Source: Chryseobacterium sp. KACC 21268
GTDB lineage: Bacteria; Bacteroidota; Bacteroidia; Flavobacteriales; Weeksellaceae
Assembly: GCA_028736075.1 (NCBI GenBank)
Contig: CP117875.1
Span: 3,658,001 to 3,722,000 of the forward strand
Direction: 5' to 3'
DNA length: 64,000 nucleotides
Part shown: positions 26,089 to 34,631 of the stretch, one piece after another
Numbering within the stretch: position 1 is the stretch's first letter
How the letters are laid out: the number at the start of each line of letters is the position of its first letter
Made by a program: the position numbers and the translations under genes
The notes under the pieces: generated by a model
Seen by the model: the letters and a program-made list of their open reading frames with translations, nothing else
What the model was told of the DNA's origin: nothing
Databases searched by the model: none

Positions 26089-26274
26089 TTGAAAAAGCAA
26101 CTATACATCTACGTTGGTCTGATAATCCTGTTTGTGGCTTATAATTTCTACAAACCTATCAAAGACGACAGAATGGACACAGCCATCAACATTCTGTTTG
26201 CCAGTGTGTTGTTTCTTTACATCGCTTATATTGCCTATCTCGTTCTGAAGCGGATAGGCAAAAAAGACAAATAG
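26089..26274 (+). CDS. Small two-helix membrane protein, unknown function
   Basis: The 61-residue product (MKKQLYIYVGLI...) has two hydrophobic helices separated by a charged DDRMDTA loop and a basic C-terminus RIGKKDK. The start is TTG at 26089; no in-frame ATG is available before the first helix. A matching promoter and a clean coding pattern support it as a gene. It sits directly before the nuo cluster, but has its own promoter and is not a known complex I subunit. Confidence 0.62.
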   Translation: MKKQLYIYVGLIILFVAYNFYKPIKDDRMDTAINILFASVLFLYIAYIAYLVLKRIGKKDK

Positions 26275-26366
26275 ATTCTTATTTATAACTGTTCTAAATT
26301 TACTAAAACAGACTTTTCTCTTGTTTACATAAGCCTCATAATTTACTATATTAAATCTTTATTTAG

Positions 26367-26374
26367 TATTTTTG
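26367..26374 (+). promoter_or_regulatory. -7 promoter of the nuo cluster
   Basis: TATTTTTG ends 20 bases before ATG 26394 of nuoA, the spacing seen at other strong starts here. No good -33 was found. Confidence 0.6.
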
Positions 26375-26393
26375 CATAGTTAAATTTGACCTT

Positions 26394-26765
26394 ATGAATT
26401 TACCCGAAAATTATATTCCAATACTAATTCAGGCCGCAGTCGGTCTTGGATTCGTAGCTATTTCTTTGTTAGGTGCTCATTTTTTGGGTCCTCAGCAGAA
26501 GAAAGGGAATTCTGTAAAAAACCAAGCCTGGGAATGCGGTATTCCTAGTGAAGGTAATGCTAGAACACCATTCTCCATCAAATATTTCCTGACTGCAGTT
26601 TTGTTCGTATTGTTCGATATCGAGATTGTATTCTTCTACCCTTATGCGGTTAACTTTAGAGAGTTTGGAATGGAAGGCTTTGTAGCCGTACTTACGTTTG
26701 TTGCAATTTTCTTTGTCGCTTTTTTCTACGTTTGGAAAAGAGGCGCATTGGATTGGGACAAATAA
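26394..26765 (+). CDS. nuoA: NADH-quinone oxidoreductase subunit A
   Basis: The 123-residue protein has three membrane helices (about residues 10-30, 65-85 and 92-113) and the NuoA loop WECGIPSEGNARTPFSIKYF between the first two. The conserved cysteine and acidic residues of this loop help gate quinone access in complex I. It is the first gene of the nuo cluster, under its own promoter. Confidence 0.93.
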   Translation: MNLPENYIPILIQAAVGLGFVAISLLGAHFLGPQQKKGNSVKNQAWECGIPSEGNARTPFSIKYFLTAVLFVLFDIEIVFFYPYAVNFREFGMEGFVAVLTFVAIFFVAFFYVWKRGALDWDK

Positions 26766-26782
26766 ATTAAATTAATTACGTT

Positions 26783-26831
26783 TTGGATTTAAAATTGAAT
26801 CAATTAAAATCTAAAATTTAAAATCTAGAAA
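26783..26831. repeat. Heptad repeat between nuoA and nuoB
   Basis: Seven-base units TTGGATT and TAAAATT (26783-26796) are followed by complementary-type units TTAAAAT and CTAAAAT (26804-26817), then two more. It fills the nuoA-nuoB gap. Confidence 0.6.
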
Positions 26832-26833
26832 AA

Positions 26834-27394
26834 ATGTCAGATAATAAACCAGTAATAAAAACAGATGCGCCCGCTCCTCCAGGATTTGAAGGAGAAGGAT
26901 TTTTCGCAACCAACTTGAGCAGTGTGATTGGGATGGCAAGAAAGTTTTCACTTTGGCCTTTACCTTTCGCTACATCTTGTTGCGGAATTGAATTTATGGC
27001 GACATTGAATCCAACTTACGATGCGTCAAGATTTGGGATGGAAAGAAACTCTTTCTCTCCAAGACAGGCAGATATGTTGATGGTTTGCGGAACGATTGCT
27101 AAGAAATTAGGACCCGTTTTGAAAGAAGTTTACACCCAAATGGCTGAGCCAAAATGGGTAGTTGCTGTTGGGGCTTGTGCTTCCAGCGGTGGTATTTTTG
27201 ATACTTATTCGGTTCTTCAAGGAATTGACAAAATCATTCCTGTCGATGTTTATGTTCCAGGATGTCCGCCAAGACCAGAACAAATTATCGAAGGTGTAAT
27301 GCAGGTGCAGGCTTTGGCAGAAAGCGAAAGCATCAGAAGAAGAGATATGCCGGAATATCAGCATTTATTGGATTCTTACAATATTAGTAACTAA
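26834..27394 (+). CDS. nuoB: NADH-quinone oxidoreductase subunit B
   Basis: The 186-residue protein supplies the N2 4Fe-4S cluster ligands of the peripheral arm: tandem cysteines in TSCCGIEF, a cysteine in VGACASSGG and one in [12 protein letters not shown]2 passes electrons to quinone. Length and motifs are normal. It is followed by nuoC after 5 bases. Confidence 0.95.
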   Translation: MSDNKPVIKTDAPAPPGFEGEGFFATNLSSVIGMARKFSLWPLPFATSCCGIEFMATLNPTYDASRFGMERNSFSPRQADMLMVCGTIAKKLGPVLKEVYTQMAEPKWVVAVGACASSGGIFDTYSVLQGIDKIIPVDVYVPGCPPRPEQIIEGVMQVQALAESESIRRRDMPEYQHLLDSYNISN

Positions 27395-27399
27395 GGAAG

Positions 27400-27894
27400 A
27401 TGACGAACGAATTTGTATTAGAAGCTATCACGAGAGAATTTCCTGAGTCTGTAATTTCCAGTTCAGAACCTTACGGGATGTTGACAGTTGAAATCAAAAA
27501 AGACGATATCAAAAAGGTGATTCATTATTTGAAAGATTCAACTTTAGAAATTAATTTTTTGACAGACGTTTGTGGGATTCATTATCCTGAGACACCTGAG
27601 AAGGAAATCGGCGTTATTTATCACTTGCATAATATGATGACCAATTTCAGAATTCGTCTCAAAGTTTTTATGACGAGAGAAAACGTTGAAGTTGATTCTT
27701 TGACAGAATTATATGCCGGCGCAAACTGGATGGAAAGAGAAACTTTTGATTTTTATGGAATCAAATTCAAAGGCCACCCGGACTTGAGACCAATCCTTAA
27801 TATGGAAGACCTGGGTTACCATCCAATGTTGAAAGAATATCGCTTGGAAGATGGAACCAGAACAGACAAGAACGATAGTATGTTCGGAAGATAA
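27400..27894 (+). CDS. nuoC: NADH-quinone oxidoreductase subunit C
   Basis: The 164-residue protein is the 30-kDa complex I subunit, with the signature ERETFDFYGIKFKGHPDLRP near residues 109-128. It is a separate gene here, not fused to nuoD as in enterobacteria. It begins 5 bases after nuoB; a heptad repeat separates it from nuoD. Confidence 0.93.
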   Translation: MTNEFVLEAITREFPESVISSSEPYGMLTVEIKKDDIKKVIHYLKDSTLEINFLTDVCGIHYPETPEKEIGVIYHLHNMMTNFRIRLKVFMTRENVEVDSLTELYAGANWMERETFDFYGIKFKGHPDLRPILNMEDLGYHPMLKEYRLEDGTRTDKNDSMFGR

Positions 27895-27903
27895 AATTAA
27901 TAT

Positions 27904-27966
27904 AAATGATAAATGATGATAGATAAATGGTTATCGATTATCACCTATCAATTATCAATTATAAAG
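27904..27966. repeat. Heptad inverted repeat between nuoC and nuoD
   Basis: Two AAATGAT units (27904-27917), GATAGAT and AAATGGT are followed directly by TATCGAT, TATCACC and two TATCAAT units (27946-27959) in exact 7-base phase. The halves are complementary and form a hairpin. The extension of the nuoD frame to 27913 runs through this repeat and is rejected. Confidence 0.75.
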
Positions 27967-27969
27967 AAT

Positions 27970-29193
27970 ATGAAAGATAACTCATTATCTAATATACTTA
28001 ACCAATACGACAGCAAGGAACAAATCGACGGGCAACTATACACCCTGAATCTTGGACCTACGCACCCTGCAACTCACGGGATTTTCCAGAACGTTCTTAC
28101 GATGGACGGAGAAAGGATTCTTCACGCTGAGCAAACTGTAGGTTACATCCACAGAGCATTCGAAAAAATCTCTGAGAGAAGAAACTTTGCACAAATCACG
28201 ACGCTTACCGATAGAATGAACTACTGCTCTGCCCCCATCAACAATTTGGGTTGGCATATGACAGTTGAGAAATTACTTGGAATCAAAGTTCCAAAACGTG
28301 TCGATTATATGCGTGTGATTTTGATGGAGTTGGCAAGGATTGGTGACCATTTGATATGCAACGGTGTAACAGGAATGGATGCCGGCGCAATTACAGGATT
28401 GACTTATATGTTCATCGAAAGAGAGCGTATCTACGATATGTATGAGCAGATTTGCGGTGCAAGGATGACGACCAATATGGGAAGAATCGGCGGTTTCGAA
28501 AGAGACTTCACACCGAAGTTCCACGAGTTGTTGAAAGACTTCTTGAAAACTTTCCCAGCAAGATTTGCAGAATTCGGACAGTTGTTAGAAAGAAACCGAA
28601 TCTTTATGGACAGAACCATCGGCGCAGGCGCAATCTCAGCAGAAAGAGCCTTGAGCTACGGTTTCACAGGTCCAAATCTACGTGCGACCGGCGTTGATTA
28701 TGACGTGAGAGTTGCACAACCTTATTCTTCTTACGAGGACTTCGATTTCATCATTCCGGTTGGAACTGCGGGCGATACTTACGACCGATTTATGGTTCGT
28801 CAGCAGGAGATTTGGGAATCTTTGAAAATCATCAACCAAGCTTACGACAATCTTCCAGAAGGACCATTCCACGCGGATGTTCCAGATTTCTATCTTCCCG
28901 AAAAGGCAGATGTTTACAACAAAATGGAAGCCTTGATTTACCATTTCAAAATCGTAATGGGAGAAACAGATGTTCCAAAAGGCGAAGTTTACCACGCTGT
29001 AGAAGGTGGAAACGGCGAATTAGGATTCTATCTTGTGAGCGACGGCGGAAGAACGCCTTACAGACTTCACTTCAGAAGACCTTGTTTCATTTATTACCAG
29101 GCATATCCGGAAATGATTACCGGTGCAGTAATATCTGATGCGATTGTGACGATGTGTAGTATGAATATCATTGCGGGAGAATTAGACGCATAA
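27970..29193 (+). CDS. nuoD: NADH-quinone oxidoreductase subunit D
   Basis: From ATG 27970 the protein has 407 residues (MKDNSLSNILNQYDSKEQ). It is the 49-kDa subunit that forms the quinone cavity with NuoB: LGPTHPATHG near residue 33, VGYIHRAFEK, GRIGGFERDF, and the C-terminal region with GELGFYLVSDGG. The ATG at 27913 would add 19 residues encoded by an intergenic repeat and is not supported. Confidence 0.94.
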   Translation: MKDNSLSNILNQYDSKEQIDGQLYTLNLGPTHPATHGIFQNVLTMDGERILHAEQTVGYIHRAFEKISERRNFAQITTLTDRMNYCSAPINNLGWHMTVEKLLGIKVPKRVDYMRVILMELARIGDHLICNGVTGMDAGAITGLTYMFIERERIYDMYEQICGARMTTNMGRIGGFERDFTPKFHELLKDFLKTFPARFAEFGQLLERNRIFMDRTIGAGAISAERALSYGFTGPNLRATGVDYDVRVAQPYSSYEDFDFIIPVGTAGDTYDRFMVRQQEIWESLKIINQAYDNLPEGPFHADVPDFYLPEKADVYNKMEALIYHFKIVMGETDVPKGEVYHAVEGGNGELGFYLVSDGGRTPYRLHFRRPCFIYYQAYPEMITGAVISDAIVTMCSMNIIAGELDA

Positions 29194-29209
29194 CAAAAAC
29201 AACAAGAAA

Positions 29210-29306
29210 AAAGATGAAAGAGTAAAGACTTTCATATCAAAATAAAAATTGAATTTAGAATATAGAATTACGAGTCTTGACTCTTTGTTCTTGATTCTTT
29301 AATCTT
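29210..29306. repeat. Heptad repeats between nuoD and nuoE
   Basis: A first block, AAAGATG, AAAGAGT, AAAGACT, lies at 29210-29230. A second block has GAATTTA and GAATATA (29251-29264), then turns into GACTCTT, TGTTCTT, GATTCTT and TAATCTT up to 29306. All units keep a 7-base phase. Confidence 0.7.
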
Positions 29307-29313
29307 AAATAAG

Positions 29314-29823
29314 ATGAGCGAAACAATTGCTTTTAAACCTGAAAGCTTAGCACAGGTTCATAAAATTATGGCGAGATATCCGGAAGGCAGACAAAAATCT
29401 GCGTTGATTCCCGTCTTGCACATTGCACAGAAAGAATTTGATGGTTGGTTGGCTGTTCCAGTGATGGATTATGTTGCAGAATTATTGAGCATCACACCAA
29501 TTGAAGTATATGAAGTTGCTACTTTCTATACAATGTTCAATATGAAGCCGGTGGGGAAATATGTTTTGGAAGTTTGCAGAACCGGACCTTGTATGCTGAA
29601 CGGAAGTGATAATATTCTCGACCACATCAGAACAAAATTGAATATAAAAGATGGCGAAACCACAGCAGACGGACTTTTCACGTTGAAACCTGGAGAATGT
29701 CTTGGCGCTTGCGGATATGCACCGATGATGCAGTTGGGAAAATTCTACCACGAGCATCTGACCATAGAAAAAGTTGACGAAATCATTGACCTTTGCAGAC
29801 AAGGCGCCATCGATTTAGGTTAA
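29314..29823 (+). CDS. nuoE: NADH-quinone oxidoreductase subunit E
   Basis: The 169-residue thioredoxin-fold subunit binds the N1a 2Fe-2S cluster through CRTGPC and the later CLGACG; both pairs are present. It acts with NuoF in the NADH-dehydrogenase module. Length is normal. Confidence 0.94.
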   Translation: MSETIAFKPESLAQVHKIMARYPEGRQKSALIPVLHIAQKEFDGWLAVPVMDYVAELLSITPIEVYEVATFYTMFNMKPVGKYVLEVCRTGPCMLNGSDNILDHIRTKLNIKDGETTADGLFTLKPGECLGACGYAPMMQLGKFYHEHLTIEKVDEIIDLCRQGAIDLG

Positions 29824-29854
29824 GAATTAATTTAGATAAATAATTAAGCAAAAG

Positions 29855-29885
29855 CTGTCACACTGAACTTGTCGAAGTGCAAAAG
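29855..29885. repeat. GTCACACTGAACTTGTCGAAGTGC-type intergenic element (partial)
   Basis: The element begins GTCACACTG and contains ACTT-GTCG-AAGT, a small hairpin. It lies between nuoE and nuoF and is of the same GTCA-starting kind as the 9646-9682 palindrome. Confidence 0.5.
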
Positions 29886-29911
29886 CCAATTGCTAAAAGC
29901 TTATAAATATA

Positions 29912-31267
29912 ATGAGTAAAAAACTTTTACTTAAAAACGCACATATAGAAGGCATTCGCTACTACGAAACTTACCGCAAACACGGTGGTTACGAGTCGGC
30001 AGAAAAAGCCTTTAAAATGAAACCTGAAGAAATCCTGGAGGAAGTGAAAATCTCCGGACTTCGTGGTCGTGGTGGCGCTGGTTTCCCAACGGGACTCAAA
30101 TGGAGTTTCCTTGCAAAACCGGAAGGCGTTCCAAGACACTTGGTCGTAAATGCCGATGAGTCTGAGCCAGGAACTTTCAAAGACAGATATTTGATGGAGT
30201 TTCTTCCTCATTTACTAATTGAAGGAATGTTGATTTCATCTTTTGTTTTAGGTTCCAATGTTTCATACATCTACATCAGAGGAGAATATTCTTGGATTCC
30301 GGATATTTTGGAAGAAGCCATCGAAGAAGCGAAAGCAGCAGGTTTTCTTGGAAAAAATATCTTGGGAAGTGGTTTCGATTGCGAGATTTATGTTCAAAGA
30401 GGTGGCGGTGCCTACATCTGTGGCGAAGAAACTGCTTTGCTAGAATCTCTTGAAGGCAAAAGAGGAAACCCAAGACTAAAACCACCTTTCCCAGCGGTAA
30501 AAGGACTTTGGGAAAGACCAACGGTTGTAAATAACGTAGAATCTATCGCCGCTGTTGTTCCTATTATCGAAATTTCTGGCGCTGAATATGCTAAAATCGG
30601 TGTTGGAAAATCAACTGGAACCAAATTGATTTCGGCTTGTGGAAACATCAACAAACCAGGCGTTTACGAAATTGATATGACCATTACGGTTGAGGAATTT
30701 ATTTATTCTGATGAATATTGTGGTGGCATCCCGAACGGTAAAAAGCTGAAAGCTTGTATTCCTGGCGGAAGTTCCGTTCCAATCGTTCCTGCAAACTTAT
30801 TACTGAAAACCATCAATGGTGAACCAAGATATATGAACTACGAATCCCTTGCTGACGGTGGTTTTGCTACCGGGACGATGATGGGTTCAGGTGGATTTAT
30901 AGTTTTGGATGAAGACCAGTGTGTGGTCAATCATACAATGACATTAGCAAGATTCTACAACCACGAGAGTTGTGGACAATGTACGCCTTGCCGTGAAGGA
31001 ACGGGCTGGATGTACAAAATATTGAAAAAAATAGAAAAAGGAGAAGGCAAAATGGAAGACATCGATTTGCTTTGGGACATCCAGAGAAAAATCGAAGGTA
31101 ATACCATTTGTCCTTTGGGAGATGCTGCTGCCTGGCCGGTTGCTGCTGCTATCAGACACTTCAGAGATGAATTTGAATGGCACGTGAACAACCCTGAGCT
31201 CAGCCAAACCCAAAATTACGGATTGGCAAATTATGCAGACCCAATCCCGGCAGTAGCTAAATCATAA
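29912..31267 (+). CDS. nuoF: NADH-quinone oxidoreductase subunit F
   Basis: The 451-residue protein is the NADH-oxidising, FMN-binding subunit. Visible sites are GRGGAGFPTG near residue 52 for NADH, GAYICGEETAL for FMN, and the N3 cluster motif ESCGQCTPCREG near residue 350 with a later cysteine in NTICPLGD. All four cluster cysteines are kept. Confidence 0.95.
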   Translation: MSKKLLLKNAHIEGIRYYETYRKHGGYESAEKAFKMKPEEILEEVKISGLRGRGGAGFPTGLKWSFLAKPEGVPRHLVVNADESEPGTFKDRYLMEFLPHLLIEGMLISSFVLGSNVSYIYIRGEYSWIPDILEEAIEEAKAAGFLGKNILGSGFDCEIYVQRGGGAYICGEETALLESLEGKRGNPRLKPPFPAVKGLWERPTVVNNVESIAAVVPIIEISGAEYAKIGVGKSTGTKLISACGNINKPGVYEIDMTITVEEFIYSDEYCGGIPNGKKLKACIPGGSSVPIVPANLLLKTINGEPRYMNYESLADGGFATGTMMGSGGFIVLDEDQCVVNHTMTLARFYNHESCGQCTPCREGTGWMYKILKKIEKGEGKMEDIDLLWDIQRKIEGNTICPLGDAAAWPVAAAIRHFRDEFEWHVNNPELSQTQNYGLANYADPIPAVAKS

Positions 31268-31392
31268 AAATACAAAGAACAAAGTTTCATCAAACAAGAT
31301 AATATTACTTTTTAATAATATTAAAGTTTAATAGTGCAAAGCACGAGAGAAGCGTTCATATAAAAATGGATATTCGGTATCCAAATAGAATA

Positions 31393-32265
31393 ATGAAGAA
31401 GATATTAAATGCATTTTTTGTAACTATCATAGGATTGAATCTTGTAGTAGGACAAAAAAAAAGTATAGATTCGTTGATTGAAAGTGATTCAGTGGATTTA
31501 CTTCCAGTTAATAAATCAACACTTAAAAAAGGAACAATGTTCGTTTTTTGGGGTTGGAATAGAGCTGGATTTAGCAAGTCAGATATTCGTTTCAAAGGGA
31601 ATGGTTATGATTTCACATTGAACAATGTTGTCGCTCACGACAGACCATCAGAATTAAGTTTGGATTATATTAATCCTGGAAAAATTTCTGCACCACAGTT
31701 CAATTTCAGGTTTGCCTTTTTTTTAAAGGACAATCTGGCTTTGGTAGTTGGAACGGATCATATGAAATATGTGATGGACCAAGAGCAGACTGTTGATTTC
31801 AATGGTTATGTTACAAATCCGACTTATGCAGCAATGGTTCAGAATGGGAGCCTAGATCTAACAAGTGCTGAATTCGTTACCTTTGAGCATACAGATGGAC
31901 TGAATTATGTAAATGCTGGTGTAGAGAAATACAAAAATATTCTAGCAAAGAAGAATTTTGATATTTTCTGGGCTTACGGAGCCGGCGCAGGTGTTCTGTT
32001 TCCAAAGAGTAATGTTAAACTTTTTGGAAATGAAAGAAGTGACAGATTTCACGTGGCTGGATTTGGATTGGACGCAAGAGCCAACATCAATCTTGTTTTC
32101 TGGAATCATTGGATGGCAAGAGTAGAAGGAAAATTTGGTTACATCAATATGCCAGATATCAAAACTACACTTAATAATAAACCTGATAAAGCCAGTCAGG
32201 ACTTCGTATTCTACCAAGTTAATTTTGGGATTGGATACGTTTTTAATAGAAAATTAAAGAACTAA
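31393..32265 (+). CDS. Outer-membrane beta-barrel-like protein inserted in the nuo cluster
   Basis: ATG 31393 gives 290 residues with a signal peptide (MKKILNAFFVTIIGLNLVVG); the ATG at 31366 would only add nine charged residues before it. The mature part is beta-rich and ends in VNFGIGYVFNRKLKN, resembling a barrel of the OmpA/DUF3575-like sort, with FVFWGWNRAGFSKSDI near the start. It is not a complex I subunit. It lies between nuoF and nuoG on the same strand, with gaps of 125 and 96 bases, so it may be cotranscribed. Function unknown. Confidence 0.75.
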   Translation: MKKILNAFFVTIIGLNLVVGQKKSIDSLIESDSVDLLPVNKSTLKKGTMFVFWGWNRAGFSKSDIRFKGNGYDFTLNNVVAHDRPSELSLDYINPGKISAPQFNFRFAFFLKDNLALVVGTDHMKYVMDQEQTVDFNGYVTNPTYAAMVQNGSLDLTSAEFVTFEHTDGLNYVNAGVEKYKNILAKKNFDIFWAYGAGAGVLFPKSNVKLFGNERSDRFHVAGFGLDARANINLVFWNHWMARVEGKFGYINMPDIKTTLNNKPDKASQDFVFYQVNFGIGYVFNRKLKN

Positions 32266-32306
32266 AATATACAACAAGTTATATTTTAAATATAAATAGA
32301 ATTGAC

Positions 32307-32356
32307 AAAAGATCTAGGACAAAGATTTAATCTAAAATCCAAAGATCTAAAACCTT
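32307..32356. repeat. Heptad-like repeat before nuoG
   Basis: AAAGATC-type units recur in near 7-base phase, with TCTAAAA/TCCAAAG and GATCTAA forms that partly complement each other. Weaker than the other sites. Confidence 0.5.
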
Positions 32357-32361
32357 GAAAT

Positions 32362-33390
32362 ATGAGCGAAGAAGTCAAAAAATTTAAAGTTACCATAGAC
32401 GGACAAACGACTGAAGTTTTGCCTGGCACTTCTATTTTGGAAGCTGCAAGACAAATCGGAGGAAAATCTGTGCCGCCAGCTATGTGTTATTATAGCAAAC
32501 TGGAAACCAGCGGAGGCCGATGCAGAACGTGTTTGGTAGAAGTATCAAAAGGTTCCGAAGCAGACCCGAGACCAATGCCTAAATTGGTTGCAAGCTGTAG
32601 AACTGGTGTGATGGACGGAATGGAAGTGAAAAACCTTAGTTCTGAAAAAGCACAGGAAGGTAGAAAGGCTGTGACCGAATTCCTTTTGGTCAATCACCCT
32701 TTGGATTGCCCTGTTTGTGATCAGGCAGGAGAATGTCATCTTCAGGATCTTGGCTACGAGCACGGAAACCTGGAGACCAGAACTGAGTTCGAAAGAAATA
32801 CCTATGATGCAGACGACATTGGTCCAAACATCAAATTGAATATGAACCGTTGCATCCTTTGCGCAAGATGCGTATTGGCAGCGAATCAATTGACGGAGAA
32901 AAGAGAGCACGGAATCCTTTACAGAGGAGACCACGCAGAGATCTCTACAATGTTGAACAAAGCTTTGGACAACGATTTCATCGGAAACGTGATCGATGTT
33001 TGTCCGGTTGGAGCTTTGACAGACAGAACGGCGAGATTCACCAGCAGAGTTTGGTTCACAAAACCTTACAACGCAACTTGTTCTTGTACAAAATGTAGCG
33101 GAAAAGCGGTCGTTTGGATGAAAGGTAATGAAGTGGTGAGAGTAACGGCTAGAAAAGACCAATACGGTGAAGTTGAAGAATGGATCTGTGACGAATGTCG
33201 TTTCCACAAAAAAGATACTGCACTTTGGAACATCGAAGGACCAAGACATATCGACAGACATTCTGTGATCTCTCTAAATCATTATGAGAAAAAAACAGAC
33301 AGCTACAATGTTTTAGAAAATTTTGAAGCCAAAGAAATTGGTGTTTCAGACGAAAAAGAAATTGAAAAATTAGATAATGAGACGATTTGA
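32362..33390 (+). CDS. nuoG: NADH-quinone oxidoreductase subunit G, short flavobacterial form
   Basis: The 342-residue protein keeps the iron-sulfur part of NuoG and lacks the large molybdopterin-oxidoreductase domain that brings most homologues to 700-900 residues. Cluster motifs in order: 2Fe-2S ligands around MCYYSKL and GGRCRTC; the N5 motif HPLDCPVCDQAGEC; the N4 pair CILCARC with CPVGAL; and a further CSCTKC/CDEC set near residues 237-276. The frame is clean and nuoH follows after 41 bases, so this is not a broken gene; short NuoG is known from related bacteria. Confidence 0.9.
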   Translation: MSEEVKKFKVTIDGQTTEVLPGTSILEAARQIGGKSVPPAMCYYSKLETSGGRCRTCLVEVSKGSEADPRPMPKLVASCRTGVMDGMEVKNLSSEKAQEGRKAVTEFLLVNHPLDCPVCDQAGECHLQDLGYEHGNLETRTEFERNTYDADDIGPNIKLNMNRCILCARCVLAANQLTEKREHGILYRGDHAEISTMLNKALDNDFIGNVIDVCPVGALTDRTARFTSRVWFTKPYNATCSCTKCSGKAVVWMKGNEVVRVTARKDQYGEVEEWICDECRFHKKDTALWNIEGPRHIDRHSVISLNHYEKKTDSYNVLENFEAKEIGVSDEKEIEKLDNETI

Positions 33391-33392
33391 TT

Positions 33393-33420
33393 TTGAGAAT
33401 TTCTCAAGAATCAAAACTCA
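33393..33420. repeat. Short heptad block between nuoG and nuoH
   Basis: TTGAGAA and TTTCTCA are mutually complementary and are followed in phase by AGAATCA and AAACTCA. It fills the 41-base gap. Confidence 0.5.
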
Positions 33421-33431
33421 AATAAATTGAT

Positions 33432-34496
33432 ATGGAATTACTGACTTTTAAAATCATATTGGTACTTGCTCTATTCCTTCTGGCGCTTACGATTGCAGCC
33501 TACTCTACTTGGGCAGAAAGAAAAGTGGCCGCTATTATGCAGGACAGGATCGGACCAAACAGATCGGGACCTTTCGGATTGTTGCAACCGTTGGCAGATG
33601 GTGGTAAATTTTTCTTCAAAGAGGATTTTACGCCACAACACGCTGAGAAATTCCTTTTTATATTAGGACCTTCTTTGGTGATGTTTATTTCATTGATCAC
33701 TGGTGCAGTGATTCCTTGGGGTAAAACATTGAACATTGGCGGAAATTCTTTTGATCTTCAAGTTGCAAATATCGATGTTGGCGTTTTGTTCATTATCGGA
33801 ATGGCTTCCATCGGTGTCTACGGAATTATGATCGGAGGCTGGGCTTCGAATAACAAATATTCATTGCTTGGTGCCATTAGAGCTTCTTCTCAGATGATCT
33901 CTTACGAGTTGGCAATGGGATTGGCACTTCTTTCTATCATTATGATGACAGGAAGTTTGGACCTAAAAATGATCTCTGAAACTCAGGCCACTGGAAAAAT
34001 CTGGGGATTCATTCCTGCAATTTCCGGGATCAACTGGAATATTCTTTACCAACCATTGGCATTCTTAATATTTTTTGTTGCAGCTTTGGCAGAAACCAAC
34101 CGTCACCCATTCGATCTACCTGAATGTGAATCTGAGTTGGTAACTGGCTACTCCACCGAATATTCTTCAATGAAATTAGGATTGTATATGTTTGGGGAAT
34201 ATGTGAATATGTTCATTTCAAATGCATTCATCGTAGTTCTTTTCTTCGGAGGTTACAACTATCCTGGAATCGATTGGGTCACTCAGAACTGGGGAGAAAA
34301 TGCAGCTGGGATTTTGAGTATTGTGGCTTTCCTGACAAAAACAATCGTAGGAATCCTGATCTTTATGTGGATCAGATGGACACTTCCAAGATTCAGATAT
34401 GACCAATTGATGCACCTTGGATGGAAAACTTTGATTCCATTGGCATTGGTAAACCTAATGATCACTGGTGCTGTGATTTTGGCATTTGGAAATTAA
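33432..34496 (+). CDS. nuoH: NADH-quinone oxidoreductase subunit H
   Basis: The 354-residue protein has eight membrane helices and the NuoH signatures AERKVAAIMQDRIGPNR near residue 29 and ETNRHPFDLPECESELVTGY near 220. It forms the quinone-channel floor at the base of the membrane arm. Length is normal. Confidence 0.95.
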   Translation: MELLTFKIILVLALFLLALTIAAYSTWAERKVAAIMQDRIGPNRSGPFGLLQPLADGGKFFFKEDFTPQHAEKFLFILGPSLVMFISLITGAVIPWGKTLNIGGNSFDLQVANIDVGVLFIIGMASIGVYGIMIGGWASNNKYSLLGAIRASSQMISYELAMGLALLSIIMMTGSLDLKMISETQATGKIWGFIPAISGINWNILYQPLAFLIFFVAALAETNRHPFDLPECESELVTGYSTEYSSMKLGLYMFGEYVNMFISNAFIVVLFFGGYNYPGIDWVTQNWGENAAGILSIVAFLTKTIVGILIFMWIRWTLPRFRYDQLMHLGWKTLIPLALVNLMITGAVILAFGN

Positions 34497-34502
34497 TAGG
34501 TT

Positions 34503-34619
34503 GGAAGTCAGAAGTCGGAAGACTGATGTTAAAATATAGAATAATTTGAAAATGAGCTGATGCGAAAAGGCGACGAGGGAATGTACTTCCATCTCCCAGC
34601 TTCCATCTTCTAACATTTA
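34503..34619. repeat. Heptad inverted repeat between nuoH and nuoI
   Basis: GGAAGTC and AGAAGTC (34503-34516), then GGAAGAC, face ACTTCCA and TCTCCCA (34585-34598), GCTTCCA and TCTTCTA across a 55-base loop region. The unit is the same as at 63879-63934. Confidence 0.75.
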
Positions 34620-34631
34620 ATATAAAAAATA

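Noticed and set aside
27913-27969. Upstream start of nuoD at 27913
   Set aside because: The added residues are encoded by a heptad hairpin repeat; homologues begin near ATG 27970.
32545-33261. 238-residue minus-strand ORF inside nuoG
   Set aside because: Antisense to strongly conserved iron-sulfur motifs; composition and lack of motifs mark it as a shadow.
32362-33390. nuoG as a truncated pseudogene
   Set aside because: The frame ends cleanly, all cluster cysteines remain, nuoH follows at once and short forms are known in related bacteria.
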